Assembly: GCA_029168955.1 (NCBI GenBank)
Contig: JAPDOI010000370.1
Span: 186,001-250,000, forward strand
Source of the DNA: Aplectana chamaeleonis
Lineage: Eukaryota; Nematoda; Chromadorea; Rhabditida; Cosmocercidae
Direction: 5' to 3'
DNA length: 64,000 nt
The first letter of the stretch is position 1; each line of letters begins with the position of its first letter. The notes under the pieces are model-generated. The model did not search any database and had not been told where the DNA came from. It saw nothing but the letters and a program-made list of their open reading frames with translations. This document shows, piece after piece, positions 32,501 to 47,500 of the stretch. The translations under genes were made by a program, and so were the position numbers.

Positions 32501-35500
32501 TTGGCCGGGGTTTTCCTGATCGTGAGGAATTTAATTTGTTCAAAAAGCCACACAGTTTCCGTACAGAGCGCGGCGAAGCGGCGCTTTGGCCGGGGTTTTC
32601 CTGATCGTGAGGAATTTAATTTGTTCAAAAGCCACACAGTTTCCGGACAGAGCGCGGCGAAGCGGCGCTTTGGCCGGGTTTTTCCTGATCGTGAGGAATT
32701 TAATTTGTTCAAAAAGCCACACAGTTTCCGGACAGAGCGCGGCGAAGCGGCGCTTTGGCCGGGTTTTCCTGATCGTGAGGAATTTAATTTGTTCAAAAAG
32801 CCACACAGTTTCCGTACAGAGCGCGGCGAAGCGGCGCTTTGGCCGGGTTTTCCTGATCGTGAGGAATTTAATTTGTTCAAAAAGCCACACAGTTTCCGGA
32901 CAGAGCGCGGCGAAGCGGCGCTTTGGCCGGGTTTTCCTGATCGTGAGGAATTTAATTTGTTCAAAAAGCCACACAGTTTCCGGACAGAGCGCGGCGAAGC
33001 GGCGCTTTGGCCGGGTTTTCCTGATCGTGAGGAATTTAATTTGTTCAAAAAGCCACACAGTTTCCGTACAGAGCGCGGCGAAGCGGCGCTTTGGCCGGGT
33101 TTTCCTGATCGTGAGGAATTTAATTTGTTCAAAAAGCCACACAGTTTCCGTACAGAGCGCGGCGAAGCGGCGCTTTGGCCGGGTTTTCCTGATCGTGAGG
33201 AATTTAATTTGTTCAAAAGCCACACAGTTTCCGTACAGAGCGCGGCGAAGCGGCGCTTTGGCCGGGGTTTTCCTGATCGTGAGGAATTTAATTTGTTCAA
33301 AAAGCCACACAGTTTCCGGACAGAGCGCGGCGAAGCGGCGCTTTGGCCGGGGTTTTCCTGATCGTGAGGAATTTAATTTGTTCAAAAAGCCACACAGTTT
33401 CCGGACAGAGCGCGGCGAAGCGGCGCTTTGGCCGGGGTTTTCCTGATCGTGAGGAATTTAATTTGTTCAAAAAGCCACACAGTTTCCGGACAGAGCGCGG
33501 CGAAGCGGCGCTTTGGCCGGGTTTTCCTGATCGTGAGGAATTTAATTTGTTCAAAAAGCCACACAGTTTCCGGACAGAGCGCGGCGAAGCGGCGCTTTGG
33601 CCGGGGTTTCCTGATCGTGAGGAATTTAATTTGTTCAAAAAGCCACACAGTTTCCGGACAGAGCGCGGCGAAGCGGCGCTTTGGCCGGGGTTTTCCTGAT
33701 CGTGAGGAATTTAATTTGTTCAAAAAGCCACACAGTTTCCGTACAGAGCGCGGCGAAGCGGCGCTTTGGCCGGGGTTTCCTGATCGTGAGGAATTTAATT
33801 TGTTCAAAAAGCCACACAGTTTCCGTACAGAGCGCGGCGAAGCGGCGCTTTGGCCGGGTTTTCCTGATCGTGAGGAATTTAATTTGTTCAAAAAGCCACA
33901 CAGTTTCCGTACAGAGCGCGGCGAAGCGGCGCTTTGGCCGGGGTTTTCCTGATCGTGAGGAATTTAATTTGTTCAAAAAGCCACACAGTTTCCGGACAGA
34001 GCGCGGCGAAGCGGCGCTTTGGCCGGGTTTTCCTGATCGTGAGGAATTTAATTTGTTCAAAAAGCCACACAGTTTCCGTACAGAGCGCGGCGAAGCGGCG
34101 CTTTGGCCGGGGTTTTCCTGATCGTGAGGAATTTAATTTGTTCAAAAGCCACACAGTTTCCGGACAGAGCGCGGCGAAGCGGCGCTTTGGCCGGGGTTTT
34201 CCTGATCGTGAGGAATTTAATTTGTTCAAAAAGCCACACAGTTTCCGGACAGAGCGCGGCGAAGCGGCGCTTTGGCCGGGGTTTCCTGATCGTGAGGAAT
34301 TTAATTTGTTCAAAAAAGCCACACAGTTTCCGGACAGAGCGCCGCGAAGCGGCGCTTTGGACGGGATTTTCCTGACCGTGAGGAATTTAAATTGTTCAAA
34401 AAAGCCACACAGTTTCCGGACAGAGCGCCGCGAAGCGGCGCTTTGGCCGGGGTTTTCCAGACCGTGAGGGATTTAGATTGTTCAAAAAGCCACACAGTTT
34501 CCGGACAGAGCGCGGCGAAGCGGCGCTTTGGCCGGGTTTTCCTGATCGTGAGGAATTTAATTTGTTCAAAAGCCACACAGTTTCCGGACAGAGCGCGGCG
34601 AAGCGGCGCTTTGGCCGGGGTTTTCCTGATCGTGAGGAATTTAATTTGTTCAAAAAGCCACACAGTTTCCGTACAGAGCGCGGCGAAGCGGCGCTTTGGC
34701 CGGGGTTTTCCTGATCGTGAGGAATTTAATTTGTTCAAAAAGCCACACAGTTTCCGGACAGAGCGCGGCGAAGCGGCGCTTTGGCCGGGGTTTTCCTGAT
34801 CGTGAGGAATTTAATTTGTTCAAAAAGCCACACAGTTTCCGTACAGAGCGCGGCGAAGCGGCGCTTTGGCCGGGGTTTTCCTGATCGTGAGGAATTTAAT
34901 TTGTTCAAAAAGCCACACAGTTTCCGTACAGAGCGCGGCGAAGCGGCGCTTTGGCCGGGGTTTCCTGATCGTGAGGAATTTAATTTGTTCAAAAAGCCAC
35001 ACAGTTTCCGTACAGAGCGCGGCGAAGCGGCGCTTTGGCCGGGTTTTCCTGATCGTGAGGAATTTAATTTGTTCAAAAAAGCCACACAGTTTCCGGACAG
35101 AGCGCGGCGAAGCGGCGCTTTGGCCGGGTTTTCCTGATCGTGAGGAATTTAATTTGTTCAAAAAGCCACACAGTTTCCGGACAGAGCGCGGCGAAGCGGC
35201 GCTTTGGCCGGGGTTTTCCTGATCGTGAGGAATTTAATTTGTTCAAAAAGCCACACAGTTTCCGTACAGAGCGCGGCGAAGCGGCGCTTTGGCCGGGGTT
35301 TTCCTGATCGTGAGGAATTTAATTTGTTCAAAAAGCCACACAGTTTCCGGACAGAGCGCGGCGAAGCGGCGCTTTGGCCGGGGGCTTCCTGATCGGGAGG
35401 AATTTAATTTGTTCAGAAAAGCCACACAGTTTCTGTACAGAGCGCGGCGAAGCGGCGCTTTGGCCGGATTTTCCTGATCGTGAGGAATTTAATTTGTTCA

Positions 35501-38500
35501 ACAAAGCCACACAGTTTCCGGACAGAGCGCGGCGAAGCGGCGCTTTGGCCGGGGTTTTCCTGATCGTGAGGAATTTAATTTGTTCAAAAAGCCACACAGT
35601 TTCCGGACAGAGCGCGGCGAAGCGGCGCTTTGGCCGGGGTTTTCCTGATCGTGAGGAATTTAATTTGTTCAAAAAGCCACACAGTTTCCGTACAGAGCGC
35701 GGCGAAGCGGCGCTTTGGCCGGGTTTTCCTGATCGTGAGGAATTTAATTTGTTCAAAAAGCCACACAGTTTCCGGACAGAGCGCGGCGAAGCGGCGCTTT
35801 GGCCGGGGTTTTCCTGATCGTGAGGAATTTAATGTGTTCAAAAAAGCCACACAGTTTCCGTACAGAGCGCGGCGAAGCGGCGCTTTGGCCGGGGTTTTCC
35901 TGATCGTGAGGAATTTAATTTGTTCAACAAAGCCACACAGTTTCCGGACAGAGCGCGGCGAAGCGGCTCTTTGGCCGGGGTTTTCCTGATCGTGAGGAAT
36001 TTAATGTGTTCAAAAAAGCCACACAGTTTCCGTACAGAGCGCGGCGAAGCGGCGCTTTGGCCGGGGGTTTCCTGATCGTGAGGAATTTAATTTGTTCAGA
36101 AAAGCCACACAGTTTCCGTACAGAGCGCGGCGAAGCGGCGCTTTGGCCGGGGTTTTCCTGATCGTGAGGAATTTAATTTGTTCAACAAAGCCACACAGTT
36201 TCCGGACAGAGCGCGGCGAAGCGGCGCTTTGGCCGGGGTTTTCCTGATCGTGAGGAATTTAATTTGTTCAAAAAAGCCACACAGTTTCCGTACAGAGCGC
36301 GGCGAAGCGGCGCTTTGGCCGGGGTTTTCCTGATCGTGAGGAATTTAATTTGTTAAAAAAGCCACACAGTTTCCGTTCAGAGCGCGGCGAAGCGGCGCTT
36401 TGGCCGGGGTTTTCCTGACCGTGAGGAATTTAATTTGTTCAAAAACGCCACACAGTTTCCGGACAGAGCGCGGCGAAGCGGCGCTTTGGCCGGGGTTTTC
36501 CTGATCGTGAGGAATTTAATTTGTTCAAAAAGCCACACAGTTTCCGGACAGAGCGCGGCGAAGCGGCGCTTTGGCCGGGTTTTCCTGATCGTGAGGAATT
36601 TAATTTGTTCAAAAAGCCACACAGTTTCCGGACAGAGCGCGGCGAAGCGGCGCTTTGGCCGGGGTTTTCCTGATCGTGAGGAATTTAATTTGTTCAAAAA
36701 GCCACACAGTTTCCGTACAGAGCGCGGCGAAGCGGCGCTTTGGCCGGGGTTTTCCTGATCGTGAGGAATTTAATTTGTTCAAAAAGCCACACAGTTTCCG
36801 TACAGAGCGCGGCGAAGCGGCGCTTTGGCCGGGGTTTTCCTGATCGTGAGGAATTTAATTTGTTCAAAAGCCACACAGTTTCCGGACAGAGCGCGGCGAA
36901 GCGGCGCTTTGGCCGGGGTTTCCTGATCGTGAGGAATTTAATTTGTTCAAAAAGCCACACAGTTTCCGGACAGAGCGCGGCGAAGCGGCGCTTTGGCCGG
37001 GGTTTTCCTGATCGTGAGGAATTTAATTTGTTCAAAAAGCCACACAGTTTCCGTACAGAGCGCGGCGAAGCGGCGCTTTGGCCGGGGTTTTCCTGATCGT
37101 GAGGAATTTAATTTGTTCAAAAGCCACACAGTTTCCGGACAGAGCGCGGCGAAGCGGCGCTTTGGCCGGGGTTTTCCTGATCGTGAGGAATTTAATTTGT
37201 TCAAAAAGCCACACAGTTTCCGGACAGAGCGCGGCGAAGCGGCGCTTTGGCCGGGGTTTTCCTGATCGTGAGGAATTTAATTTGTTCAAAAAGCCACACA
37301 GTTTCCGTACAGAGCGCGGCGAAGCGGCGCTTTGGCCGGGTTTTCCTGATCGTGAGGAATTTAATTTGTTCAAAAAGCCACACAGTTTCCGGACAGAGCG
37401 CGGCGAAGCGGCGCTTTGGCCGGGGTTTTCCTGATCGTGAGGAATTTAATTTGTTCAAAAAGCCACACAGTTTCCGGACAGAGCGCGGCGAAGCGGCGCT
37501 TTGGCCGGGGTTTTCCTGATCGTGAGGAATTTAATTTGTTCAAAAAGCCACACAGTTTCCGGACAGAGCGCGGCGAAGCGGCGCTTTGGCCGGGGTTTTC
37601 CTGATCGTGAGGAATTTAATTTGTTCAAAAAGCCACACAGTTTCCGTACAGAGCGCGGCGAAGCGGCGCTTTGGCCGGGGTTTTCCTGATCGTGAGGAAT
37701 TTAATTTGTTCAAAAAGCCACACAGTTTCCGGACAGAGCGCGGCGAAGCGGCGCTTTGGCCGGGGTTTTCCTGATCGTGAGGAATTTAATTTGTTCAAAA
37801 AGCCACACAGTTTCCGTACAGAGCGCGGCGAAGCGGCGCTTTGGCCGGGGTTTTCCTGATCGTGAGGAATTTAATTTGTTCAAAAAGCCACACAGTTTCC
37901 GTACAGAGCGCGGCGAAGCGGCGCTTTGGCCGGGGTTTTCCTGATCGTGAGGAATTTAATTTGTTCAACAAAGCCACACAGTTTCCGGACAGAGCGCGGC
38001 GAAGCGGCGCTTTGGCCGGGGTTTTCCTGATCGTGAGGAATTTAATTTGTTCAAAAAAGCCACACAGTTTCCGTACAGAGCGCGGCGAAGCGGCGCTTTG
38101 GCCGGGGTTTTCCTGATCGTGAGGAATTTAATTTGTTCAAAAAAGCCACACAGTTTCCGTACAGAGCGCGGCGAAGCGGCGCTTTGGCCGGGGTTTTCCT
38201 GATCGTGAGGAATTTAATTTGTTCAACAAAGCCACACAGTTTCCGTACAGAGCGCGGCGAAGCGGCGCTTTGGCCGGGGTTTTCCTGATCGTGAGGAATT
38301 TAATTTGTTCAACAAAGCCACACAGTTTCCGGACAGAGCGCGGCGAAGCGGCTCTTTGGCCGGGGTTTTCCTGATCGTGAGGAATTTAATTTGTTCAAAA
38401 AAGCCACACAGTTTCCGGACAGAGCGCGGCGAAGCGGCGCTTTGGCCGGGGTTTTCCTGATCGTGAGGAATTTAATTTGTTCAAAAAAGAAACACAGTTT

Positions 38501-41500
38501 CCGGACAGAGCGCGGCGAAGCGGCGCTTTGGCCGGGGTTTTCCTGATCGTGAGGAATTTAATTTGTTCAAAAAAGCCACACAGTTTGCGGACAGAGCGCG
38601 GCGAAGCGGCGCTTTGGCCGGGTTTTCCTGATCGTGAGGAATTTAATTTGTTCAAAAAAGCCACACAGTTTCCGTACAGAGCGCGGCGAAGCGGCGCTTT
38701 GGCCGGGTTTCCTGATCGTGAGGAATTTAATTTGTTCAAAAAGCCACACAGTTTCCGTACAGAGCGCGGCGAAGCGGCGCTTTGGCCGGGGTTTTCCTGA
38801 TCGTGAGGAATTTTATTTGTTCAAAAAAGCCACACAGTGTACGGACAGAGCGCGGCGAAGCGGCGCGTTGGCCGGGGTGTTCCCGATCGTGAGGCATTTA
38901 ATTTGTTCAAAAAGCCACACAGTTTCCGGACAGAGCGCGGCGAAGCGGCGCTTTGGCCGGGGTTTTCCTGATCGTGAGGAATTTAATTTGTTCAAAAAAG
39001 CCACACAGTTTCCGTACAGAGCGCGGCGAAGCGGCGCTTTGGCCGGGGTTTTCCTGATCGTGAGGAATTTAATTTGTTCAAAAAAGCCACACAGTTTCTG
39101 TACAGAGCGCGGCGAAGCGGCTCTTTGGCCGGGGTTTTCCTGATCGTGAGGAATTTAATTTGTTCAAAAAAGCCACACAGTTTCCGGACAGAGCGCGGCG
39201 AAGCGGCGCTTTGGCCGGGGTTTTCCTGATCGTGAGGAATTTAATTTGTTCAAAAAAGCCACACAGTTTCCGTACAGAGCGCGGCGAAGCGGCTCTTTGG
39301 CCGGGGTTTTCCTGATCGTGAGGAATTTAATTTGTTCAAAAAGCCACACAGTTTCCGTACAGAGCGCGGCGAAGCGGCGTTTTGGCCAGGGGTTTCCTGA
39401 TAGTGAGGAATTTAATTTGTTCAGAAAAGCCACACAGTTTCCGTACAGAGCGCGGCGAAGCGGCGCTTTGGCCGGGGTTTTCCTGATCGTGAGGAATTTA
39501 ATTTGTTCAAAAAGCCACACAGTTTCCGGACAGAGCGCGGCGAAGCGGCGCTTTGGCCGGGGTTTTCCTGATCGTGAGGAATTTAATTTGTTCAAAAAAG
39601 CCACACAGTTTCCGTACAGAGCGCGGCGAAGCGGCGCTTTGGCCGGGGTTTTCCTGATCGTGAGGAATTTAATTTGTTCAAAAAAGCCACACAGTTTCCG
39701 TACAGAGCGCGGCGAAGCGGCGCTTGCGCCGGGGTTTTCCTGATAGTGAGGAATTTAATTTGTTCAAAAAAGCCACACAGTTTCCGTACAGAGCGCGGCG
39801 AAGCGGCTCTTTGGCCGGGGTTTTCCTGATCGTGAGGAATTTAATTTGTTCAAAAAGCCACACAGTTTCCGTACAGAGCGCGGCGAAGCGGCGCTTTGGC
39901 CGGGGTTTTCCTGATCGTGAGGAATTTAATTTGTTCAAAAAAGCCACACAGTTTCCGGACAGAGCGCGGCGAAGCGGCTCTTTGGCCGGGGTTTTCCTGA
40001 TCGTGAGGAATTTAATTTGTTCAAAAAGCCACACAGTTTCCGTACAGAGCGCGGCGAAGCGGCGCTTTGGCCGGGGTTTTCCTGATCGTGAGGAATTTAA
40101 TTTGTTCAAAAAGCCACACAGTTTCCGGACAGAGCGCGGCGAAGCGGCGCTTTGGCCGGGGTTTTCCTGATCGTGAGGAATTTAATTTGTTCAAAAAGCC
40201 ACACAGTTTCCGTACAGAGCGCGGCGAAGCGGCGCTTTGGCCGGGGTTTTCCTGATCGTGAGGAATTTAATTTGTTCAAAAGCCACACAGTTTCCGGACA
40301 GAGCGCGGCGAAGCGGCGCTTTGGCCGGGGTTTTCCTGATCGTGAGGAATTTAATTTGTTCAAAAAAAGCCACACAGTTTCCGTACAGAGCGCGGCGAAG
40401 CGGCGCTTTGGCCGGGGTTTTCCTGATCGTGAGGAATTTAATTTGTTCAAAAAGCCACACAGTTTCCGTACAGAGCGCGGCGAAGCGGCGCTTTGGCCGG
40501 GGTTTTCCTGATCGTGAGGAATTTAATTTGTTCAAAAAGCCACACAGTTTCCGGACAGAGCGCGGCGAAGCGGCGCTTTGGCCGGGGTTTTCCTGATCGT
40601 GAGGAATTTAATTTGTTCAAAAGCCACACAGTTTCCGTACAGAGCGCGGCGAAGCGGCGCTTTGGCCGGGTTTTCCTGATCGTGAGGAATTTAATTTGTT
40701 CAAAAAGCCACACAGTTTCCGGACAGAGCGCGGCGAAGCGGCGCTTTGGCCGGGGTTTTCCTGATCGTGAGGAATTTAATTTGTTCAAAAAGCCACACAG
40801 TTTCCGGACAGAGCGCGGCGAAGCGGCGCTTTGGCCGGGGTTTTCCTGATCGTGAGGAATTTAATTTGTTCAAAAAGCCACACAGTTTCCGGACAGAGCG
40901 CGGCGAAGCGGCGCTTTGGCCGGGGTTTCCTGATCGTGAGGAATTTAATTTGTTCAAAAGCCACACAGTTTCCGTACAGAGCGCGGCGAAGCGGCGCTTT
41001 GGCCGGGTTTTCCTGATCGTGAGGAATTTAATTTGTTCAAAAAGCCACACAGTTTCCGTACAGAGCGCGGCGAAGCGGCGCTTTGGCCGGGGTTTTCCTG
41101 ATCGTGAGGAATTTAATTTGTTCAAAGCCACACAGTTTCCGTACAGAGCGCGGCGAAGCGGCGCTTTGGCCGGGTTTTCCTGATCGTGAGGAATTTAATT
41201 TGTTCAAAAAGCCACACAGTTTCCGGACAGAGCGCGGCGAAGCGGCGCTTTGGCCGGGGGTTTCCTGATCGTGAGGAATTTAATTTGTTCAAAAAGCCAC
41301 ACAGTTTCTGTACAGAGCGCGGCGAAGCGGCGCTTTGGCCGGGGTTTTCCTGATCGTGAGGAATTTAATTTGTTCAAAAAGCCACACAGTTTCCGTACAG
41401 AGCGCGGCGAAGCGGCGCTTTGGCCGGGGTTTTCCTGATCGTGAGGAATTTAATTTGTTCAAAAACGCCACACAGTTTCCGTACAGAGCGCGGCGAAGCG

Positions 41501-44500
41501 GCTCTTTGGCCGGGGTTTTCCTGATCGTGAGGAATTTAATTTGTTCAAAAAAGCCACACAGTTTCCGTACAGAGCGCGGCGAAGCGGCGTTTTGGCCAGG
41601 GGTTTCCTGATAGTGAGGAATTTAATTTGTTCAGAAAAGCCACACAGTTTCCGTACAGAGCGCGGCGAAGCGGCGCTTTGGCCGGGGTTTTCCTGATCGT
41701 GAGGAATTTAATTTGTTCAAAAAAGCCACACAGTTTCCGTACAGAGCGCGGCGAAGCGGCGCTTTGGCCGGGGTTTTCCTGATCGTGAGGAATTTAATTT
41801 GTTCAAAAAAGCCACACAGTTTCCGTACAGAGCGCGGCGAAGCGGCGCTTTGGCCGGGGGTTTTCTGATCGTGAGGAATTTAATTTGTTCAAAAAAGCCA
41901 CAGAGTTTCCGGACAGAGCGCGGCGAAGCGGCGCTTTGGCCGGGGTTTTCCTGATCGTGAGGAATTTAATTTGTTCAAAAAGCCACACAGTTTCCGTACA
42001 GAGCGCGGCGAAGCGGCGCTTTGGCCGGGGTTTTCCTGATCGTGAGGAATTTAATTTGTTCAAAAAGCCACACAGTTTCCGTACAGAGCGCGGCGAAGCG
42101 GCGCTTTGGCCGGGGTTTTCCTGATCGTGAGGAATTTAATTTGTTCAAAAAGCCACACAGTTTCCGTACAGAGCGCGGCGAAGCGGCGCTTTGGCCGGGG
42201 TTTTCCTGATCGTGAGGAATTTAATTTGTTCAAAAAGCCACACAGTTTCCGGACAGAGCGCGGCGAAGCGGCGCTTTGGCCGGGGTTTTCCTGATCGTGA
42301 GGAATTTAATTTGTTCAAAAAGCCACACAGTTTCCGTACAGAGCGCGGCGAAGCGGCGCTTTGGCCGGGGTTTTCCTGATCGTGAGGAATTTAATTTGTT
42401 CAAAAAGCCACACAGTTTCCGGACAGAGCGCGGCGAAGCGGCGCTTTGGCCGGGTTTTCCTGATCGTGAGGAATTTAATTTGTTCAAAAAGCCACACAGT
42501 TTCCGTACAGAGCGCGGCGAAGCGGCGCTTTGGCCGGGGTTTTCCTGATCGTGAGGAATTTAATTTGTTCAAAAAGCCACACAGTTTCCGTACAGAGCGC
42601 GGCGAAGCGGCGCTTTGGCCGGGTTTTCCTGATCGTGAGGAATTTAATTTGTTCAAAAAGCCACACAGTTTCCGTACAGAGCGCGGCGAAGCGGCGCTTT
42701 GGCCGGGGTTTTCCTGATCGTGAGGAATTTAATTTGTTCAAAAAGCCACACAGTTTCCGGACAGAGCGCGGCGAAGCGGCGCTTTGGCCGGGGTTTTCCT
42801 GATCGTGAGGAATTTAATTTGTTCAAAAAGCCACACAGTTTCCGTACAGAGCGCGGCGAAGCGGCGCTTTGGCCGGGTTTTCCTGATCGTGAGGAATTTA
42901 ATTTGTTCAAAAAGCCACACAGTTTCCGTACAGAGCGCGGCGAAGCGGCGCTTTGGCCGGGGTTTTCCTGATCGTGAGGAATTTAATTTGTTCAAAAAGC
43001 CACACAGTTTCCGTACAGAGCGCGGCGAAGCGGCGCTTTGGCCGGGTTTTCCTGATCGTGAGGAATTTAATTTGTTCAAAAAGCCACACAGTTTCCGTAC
43101 AGAGCGCGGCGAAGCGGCGCTTTGGCCGGGGTTTCCTGATCGTGAGGAATTTAATTTGTTCAAAAAAGCCACACAGTTTCCGGACAGAGCGCGGCGGAGC
43201 GGCGCTTTGGCCGGGTTTTCCTGATCGTGAGGAATTTAATTTGTTCAAAAAGCCACACAGTTTCCGGACAGAGCGCGGCGAAGCGGCGCTTTGGCCGGGG
43301 TTTTCCTGATCGTGAGGAATTTAATTTGTTCAACTACGCCACACAGTTTCCGGACAGAGCGCGGCGAAGCGGCGCTTTGGCCGGGGTTTTCCTGATCGTG
43401 AGGAATTTAATTTGTTCAAAAAAGCCACACAGTTTCCGTACAGAGCGCGGCGAAGCGGCTCTTTGGCCGGGGTTTTCCTGATCGTGAGGAATTTAATTTG
43501 TTCAAAAAAGCCACACAGTTTCCGGACAGAGCGCGGCGAAGCGGCTCTTTGGCCGGGGTTTTCCTGATCGTGAGGAATTTAATTTGTTCAAAAAAGCCAC
43601 ACAGTTTCCGTACAGAGCGCGGCGAAGCGGCGCTTTGGCCGGGGTTTTCCTGATCGTGAGGAATTTAATTTGTTCAAAAGCCACACAGTTTCCGGACAGA
43701 GCGCGGCGAAGCGGCGCTTTGGCCGGGGTTTCCTGATCGTGAGGAATTTAATTTGTTCAAAAAGCCACACAGTTTCCGTACAGAGCGCGGCGAAGCGGCG
43801 CTTTGGCCGGGGTTTTCCTGATCGTGAGGAATTTAATTTGTTCAAAAAGCCACACAGTTTCCGGACAGAGCGCGGCGAAGCGGCGCTTTGGCCGGGGTTT
43901 TCCTGATCGTGAGGAATTTAATTTGTTCAAAAAGCCACACAGTTTCCGTACAGAGCGCGGCGAAGCGGCGCTTTGGCCGGGGTTTTCCTGATCGTGAGGA
44001 ATTTAATTTGTTCAAAAAGCCACACAGTTTCCGTACAGAGCGCGGCGAAGCGGCGCTTTGGCCGGGTTTTCCTGATCGTGAGGAATTTAATTTGTTCAAA
44101 AAGCCACACAGTTTCCGGACAGAGCGCGGCGAAGCGGCGCTTTGGCCGGGGTTTCCTGATCGTGAGGAATTTAATTTGTTCAAAAAAGCCACACAGTTTC
44201 CGTACAGAGCGCGGCGAAGCGGCGCTTTGGCCGGGGTTTTCCTGATCGTGAGGAATTTAATTTGTTCAAAAAAGCCACACAGTTTCCGGACAGAGCGCGG
44301 CGAAGCGGCTCTTTGGCCGGGGTTTTCCTGATCGTGAGGAATTTAATTTGTTCAAAAAAGCCACACAGTTTCCGTACAGAGCGCGGCGAAGCGGCGTTTT
44401 GGCCGGGGGTTTCCTGATAGTGAGGAATTTAATTTGTTCAGAAAAGCCACACAGTTTCCGTACAGAGCGCGGCGAAGCGGCGCTTTGGCCGGGGTTTTCC

Positions 44501-47500
44501 TGATCGTGAGGAATTTAATTTGTTCAAAAAAGCCACACAGTTTCCGTACAGAGCGCGGCGAAGCGGCGCTTTGGCCGGGGTTTTCCTGATCGTGAGGAAT
44601 TTAATTTGTTCAAAAAGCCACACAGTTTCCGGACAGAGCGCGGCGAAGCGGCGCTTTGGCCGGGTTTTCCTGATCGTGAGGAATTTAATTTGTTCAAAAA
44701 GCCACACAGTTTCCGGACAGAGCGCGGCGAAGCGGCGCTTTGGCCGGGGTTTCCTGATCGTGAGGAATTTAATTTGTTCAAAAAGCCACACAGTTTCCGT
44801 ACAGAGCGCGGCGAAGCGGCGCTTTGGCCGGGGTTTTCCTGATCGTGAGGAATTTAATTTGTTCAAAAAGCCACACAGTTTCCGTACAGAGCGCGGCGAA
44901 GCGGCGCTTTGGCCGGGGTTTTCCTGATCGTGAGGAATTTAATTTGTTCAAAAAGCCACACAGTTTCCGTACAGAGCGCGGCGAAGCGGCGCTTTGGCCG
45001 GGGTTTTCCTGACCGTGAGGAATTTAATTTGTTCAAAAAAGCCACACAGTTTCCGTACAGAGCGCGGCGAAGCGGCGCTTTGGCCGAGGTTTTCCTGACC
45101 GTGAGGAATTTAATTTGTTCAAAAAAGCCACACAGTTTCCGTACAGAGCGCGGCGAAGCGGCGCTTTGGCCGGGGTTTTCCTGACCGTGAGGAATTTAAT
45201 TTGTTCAAAAAAGCCACACAGTTCCCGGATAGAGCGCCGCGAAGCGGCGCTTTGGCCGGGGTTTTCCTGACCGTGAGGAATTTAATTTGTTCAAAAAAGC
45301 CACACAGTTTCCGTACAGAGCGCGGCGAAGCGGCGCTTTGGCCGGGGTTTTCCTGATCGTGAGGAATTTAATTTGTTCAAAAAAGCCACACAGTTTCCGT
45401 ACAGAGCGCGGCGAAGCGGCGCTTTGGCCGGGGGTTTCCTGATCGTGAGGAATTTAATTTGTTCAAAAAAGCCACACAGTTTCCGTACAGAGCGCGGCGA
45501 AGCGGCGCTTTGGCCGGGGTTTTCCTGATCGTGAGGAATTTAATTTGTTCAAAAAAGCCACACAGTTTCCGTACAGAGCGCGGCGAAGCGGCGCTTTGGC
45601 CGGGGTTTTCCTGATCGTGAGGAATTTAATTTGTTCAAAAAGCCACACAGTTTCCGTACAGAGCGCGGCGAAGCGGCGCTTTGGCCGGGGTTTTCCTGAT
45701 CGTGAGGAATTTAATTTGTTCAAAAGCCACACAGTTTCCGTACAGAGCGCGGCGAAGCGGCGCTTTGGCCGGGGTTTTCCTGATCGTGAGGAATTTAATT
45801 TGTTCAAAAAGCCACACAGTTTCCGGACAGAGCGCGGCGAAGCGGCGCTTTGGCCGGGGTTTTCCTGATCGTGAGGAATTTAATTTGTTCAAAAAGCCAC
45901 ACAGTTTCCGGACAGAGCGCGGCGAAGCGGCGCTTTGGCCGGGGTTTTCCTGATCGTGAGGAATTTAATTTGTTCAAAAAGCCACACAGTTTCCGGACAG
46001 AGCGCGGCGAAGCGGCGCTTTGGCCGGGTTTTCCTGATCGTGAGGAATTTAATTTGTTCAAAAAGCCACACAGTTTCCGTACAGAGCGCGGCGAAGCGGC
46101 GCTTTGGCCGGGTTTTCCTGATCGTGAGGAATTTAATTTGTTCAAAAGCCACACAGTTTCCGTACAGAGCGCGGCGAAGCGGCGCTTTGGCCGGGGGTTT
46201 CCTGATCGTGAGGAATTTTATTTGTTCAAAAAGGCCACACAGTTTCCGTACAGAGCGCGGCGAAGCGGCGCTTTGGCCGGGGTTTTCCTGATCGTGAGGA
46301 ATTTAATTTGTTCAAAAAAGCCACACAGTTTCCGTACAGAGCGCGGCGAAGCGGCGCTTTGGCCGGGGGTTTCCTGATAGTGAGGAATTTAATTTGTTCA
46401 AAAAAGCCACACAGTTTCCGTACAGAGCGCGGCGAAGCGGCGCTTTGGCCGGGGGTTTCCTGATCGTGAGGAATTTAATTTGTTCAAAAAAGCCACACAG
46501 TTTCCGGACAGAGCGCGGCGAAGCGGCTCTTTGGCCGGGGTTTTCCTGATCGTGAGGAATTTAATTTGTTCAAAAAAGCCACACAGTTTCCGTACAGAGC
46601 GCGGCGAAGCGGCGCTTTGGCCGGGGTTTTCCTGATCGTGAGGAATTTAATTTGTTCAAAAAGCCACACAGTTTCCGTACAGAGCGCGGCGAAGCGGCGC
46701 TTTGGCCGGGGTTTTCCTGATCGTGAGGAATTTAATTTGTTCAAAAAGCCACACAGTTTCCGTACAGAGCGCGGCGAAGCGGCGCTTTGGCCGGGGTTTT
46801 CCTGATCGTGAGGAATTTAATTTGTTCAAAAAGCCACACAGTTTCCGGACAGAGCGCGGCGAAGCGGCGCTTTGGCCGGGTTTCCTGATCGTGAGGAATT
46901 TAATTTGTTCAAAAAGCCACACAGTTTCCGGACAGAGCGCGGCGAAGCGGCGCTTTGGCCGGGGTTTTCCTGATCGTGAGGAATTTAATTTGTTCAAAAA
47001 GCCACACAGTTTCCGTACAGAGCGCGGCGAAGCGGCGCTTTGGCCGGGGTTTTCCTGATCGTGAGGAATTTAATTTGTTCAAAAAGCCACACAGTTTCCG
47101 TACAGAGCGCGGCGAAACGGCGCTTTGGCCGGGGTTTTCCTGATGGTGAGGAATTTAATTTGTTCAAAAAAGCCACACAGTTTCCGGACAGAGCGCGGCG
47201 AAGCGGCGCTTTGGCCGGGGTTTCCTGATCGTGAGGAATTTAATTTGTTCAAAAAGCCACACAGTTTCCGTACAGAGCGCGGCGAAGCGGCGCTTTGGCC
47301 GGGGTTTTCCTGATCGTGAGGAATTTAATTTGTTCAAAAAGCCACACAGTTTCCGTACAGAGCGCGGCGAAGCGGCGCTTTGGCCGGGGTTTTCCTGATC
47401 GTGAGGAATTTAATTTGTTCAAAAAGCCACACAGTTTCCGGACAGAGCGCGGCGAAGCGGCGCTTTGGCCGGGGTTTTCCTGATCGTGAGGAATTTAATT

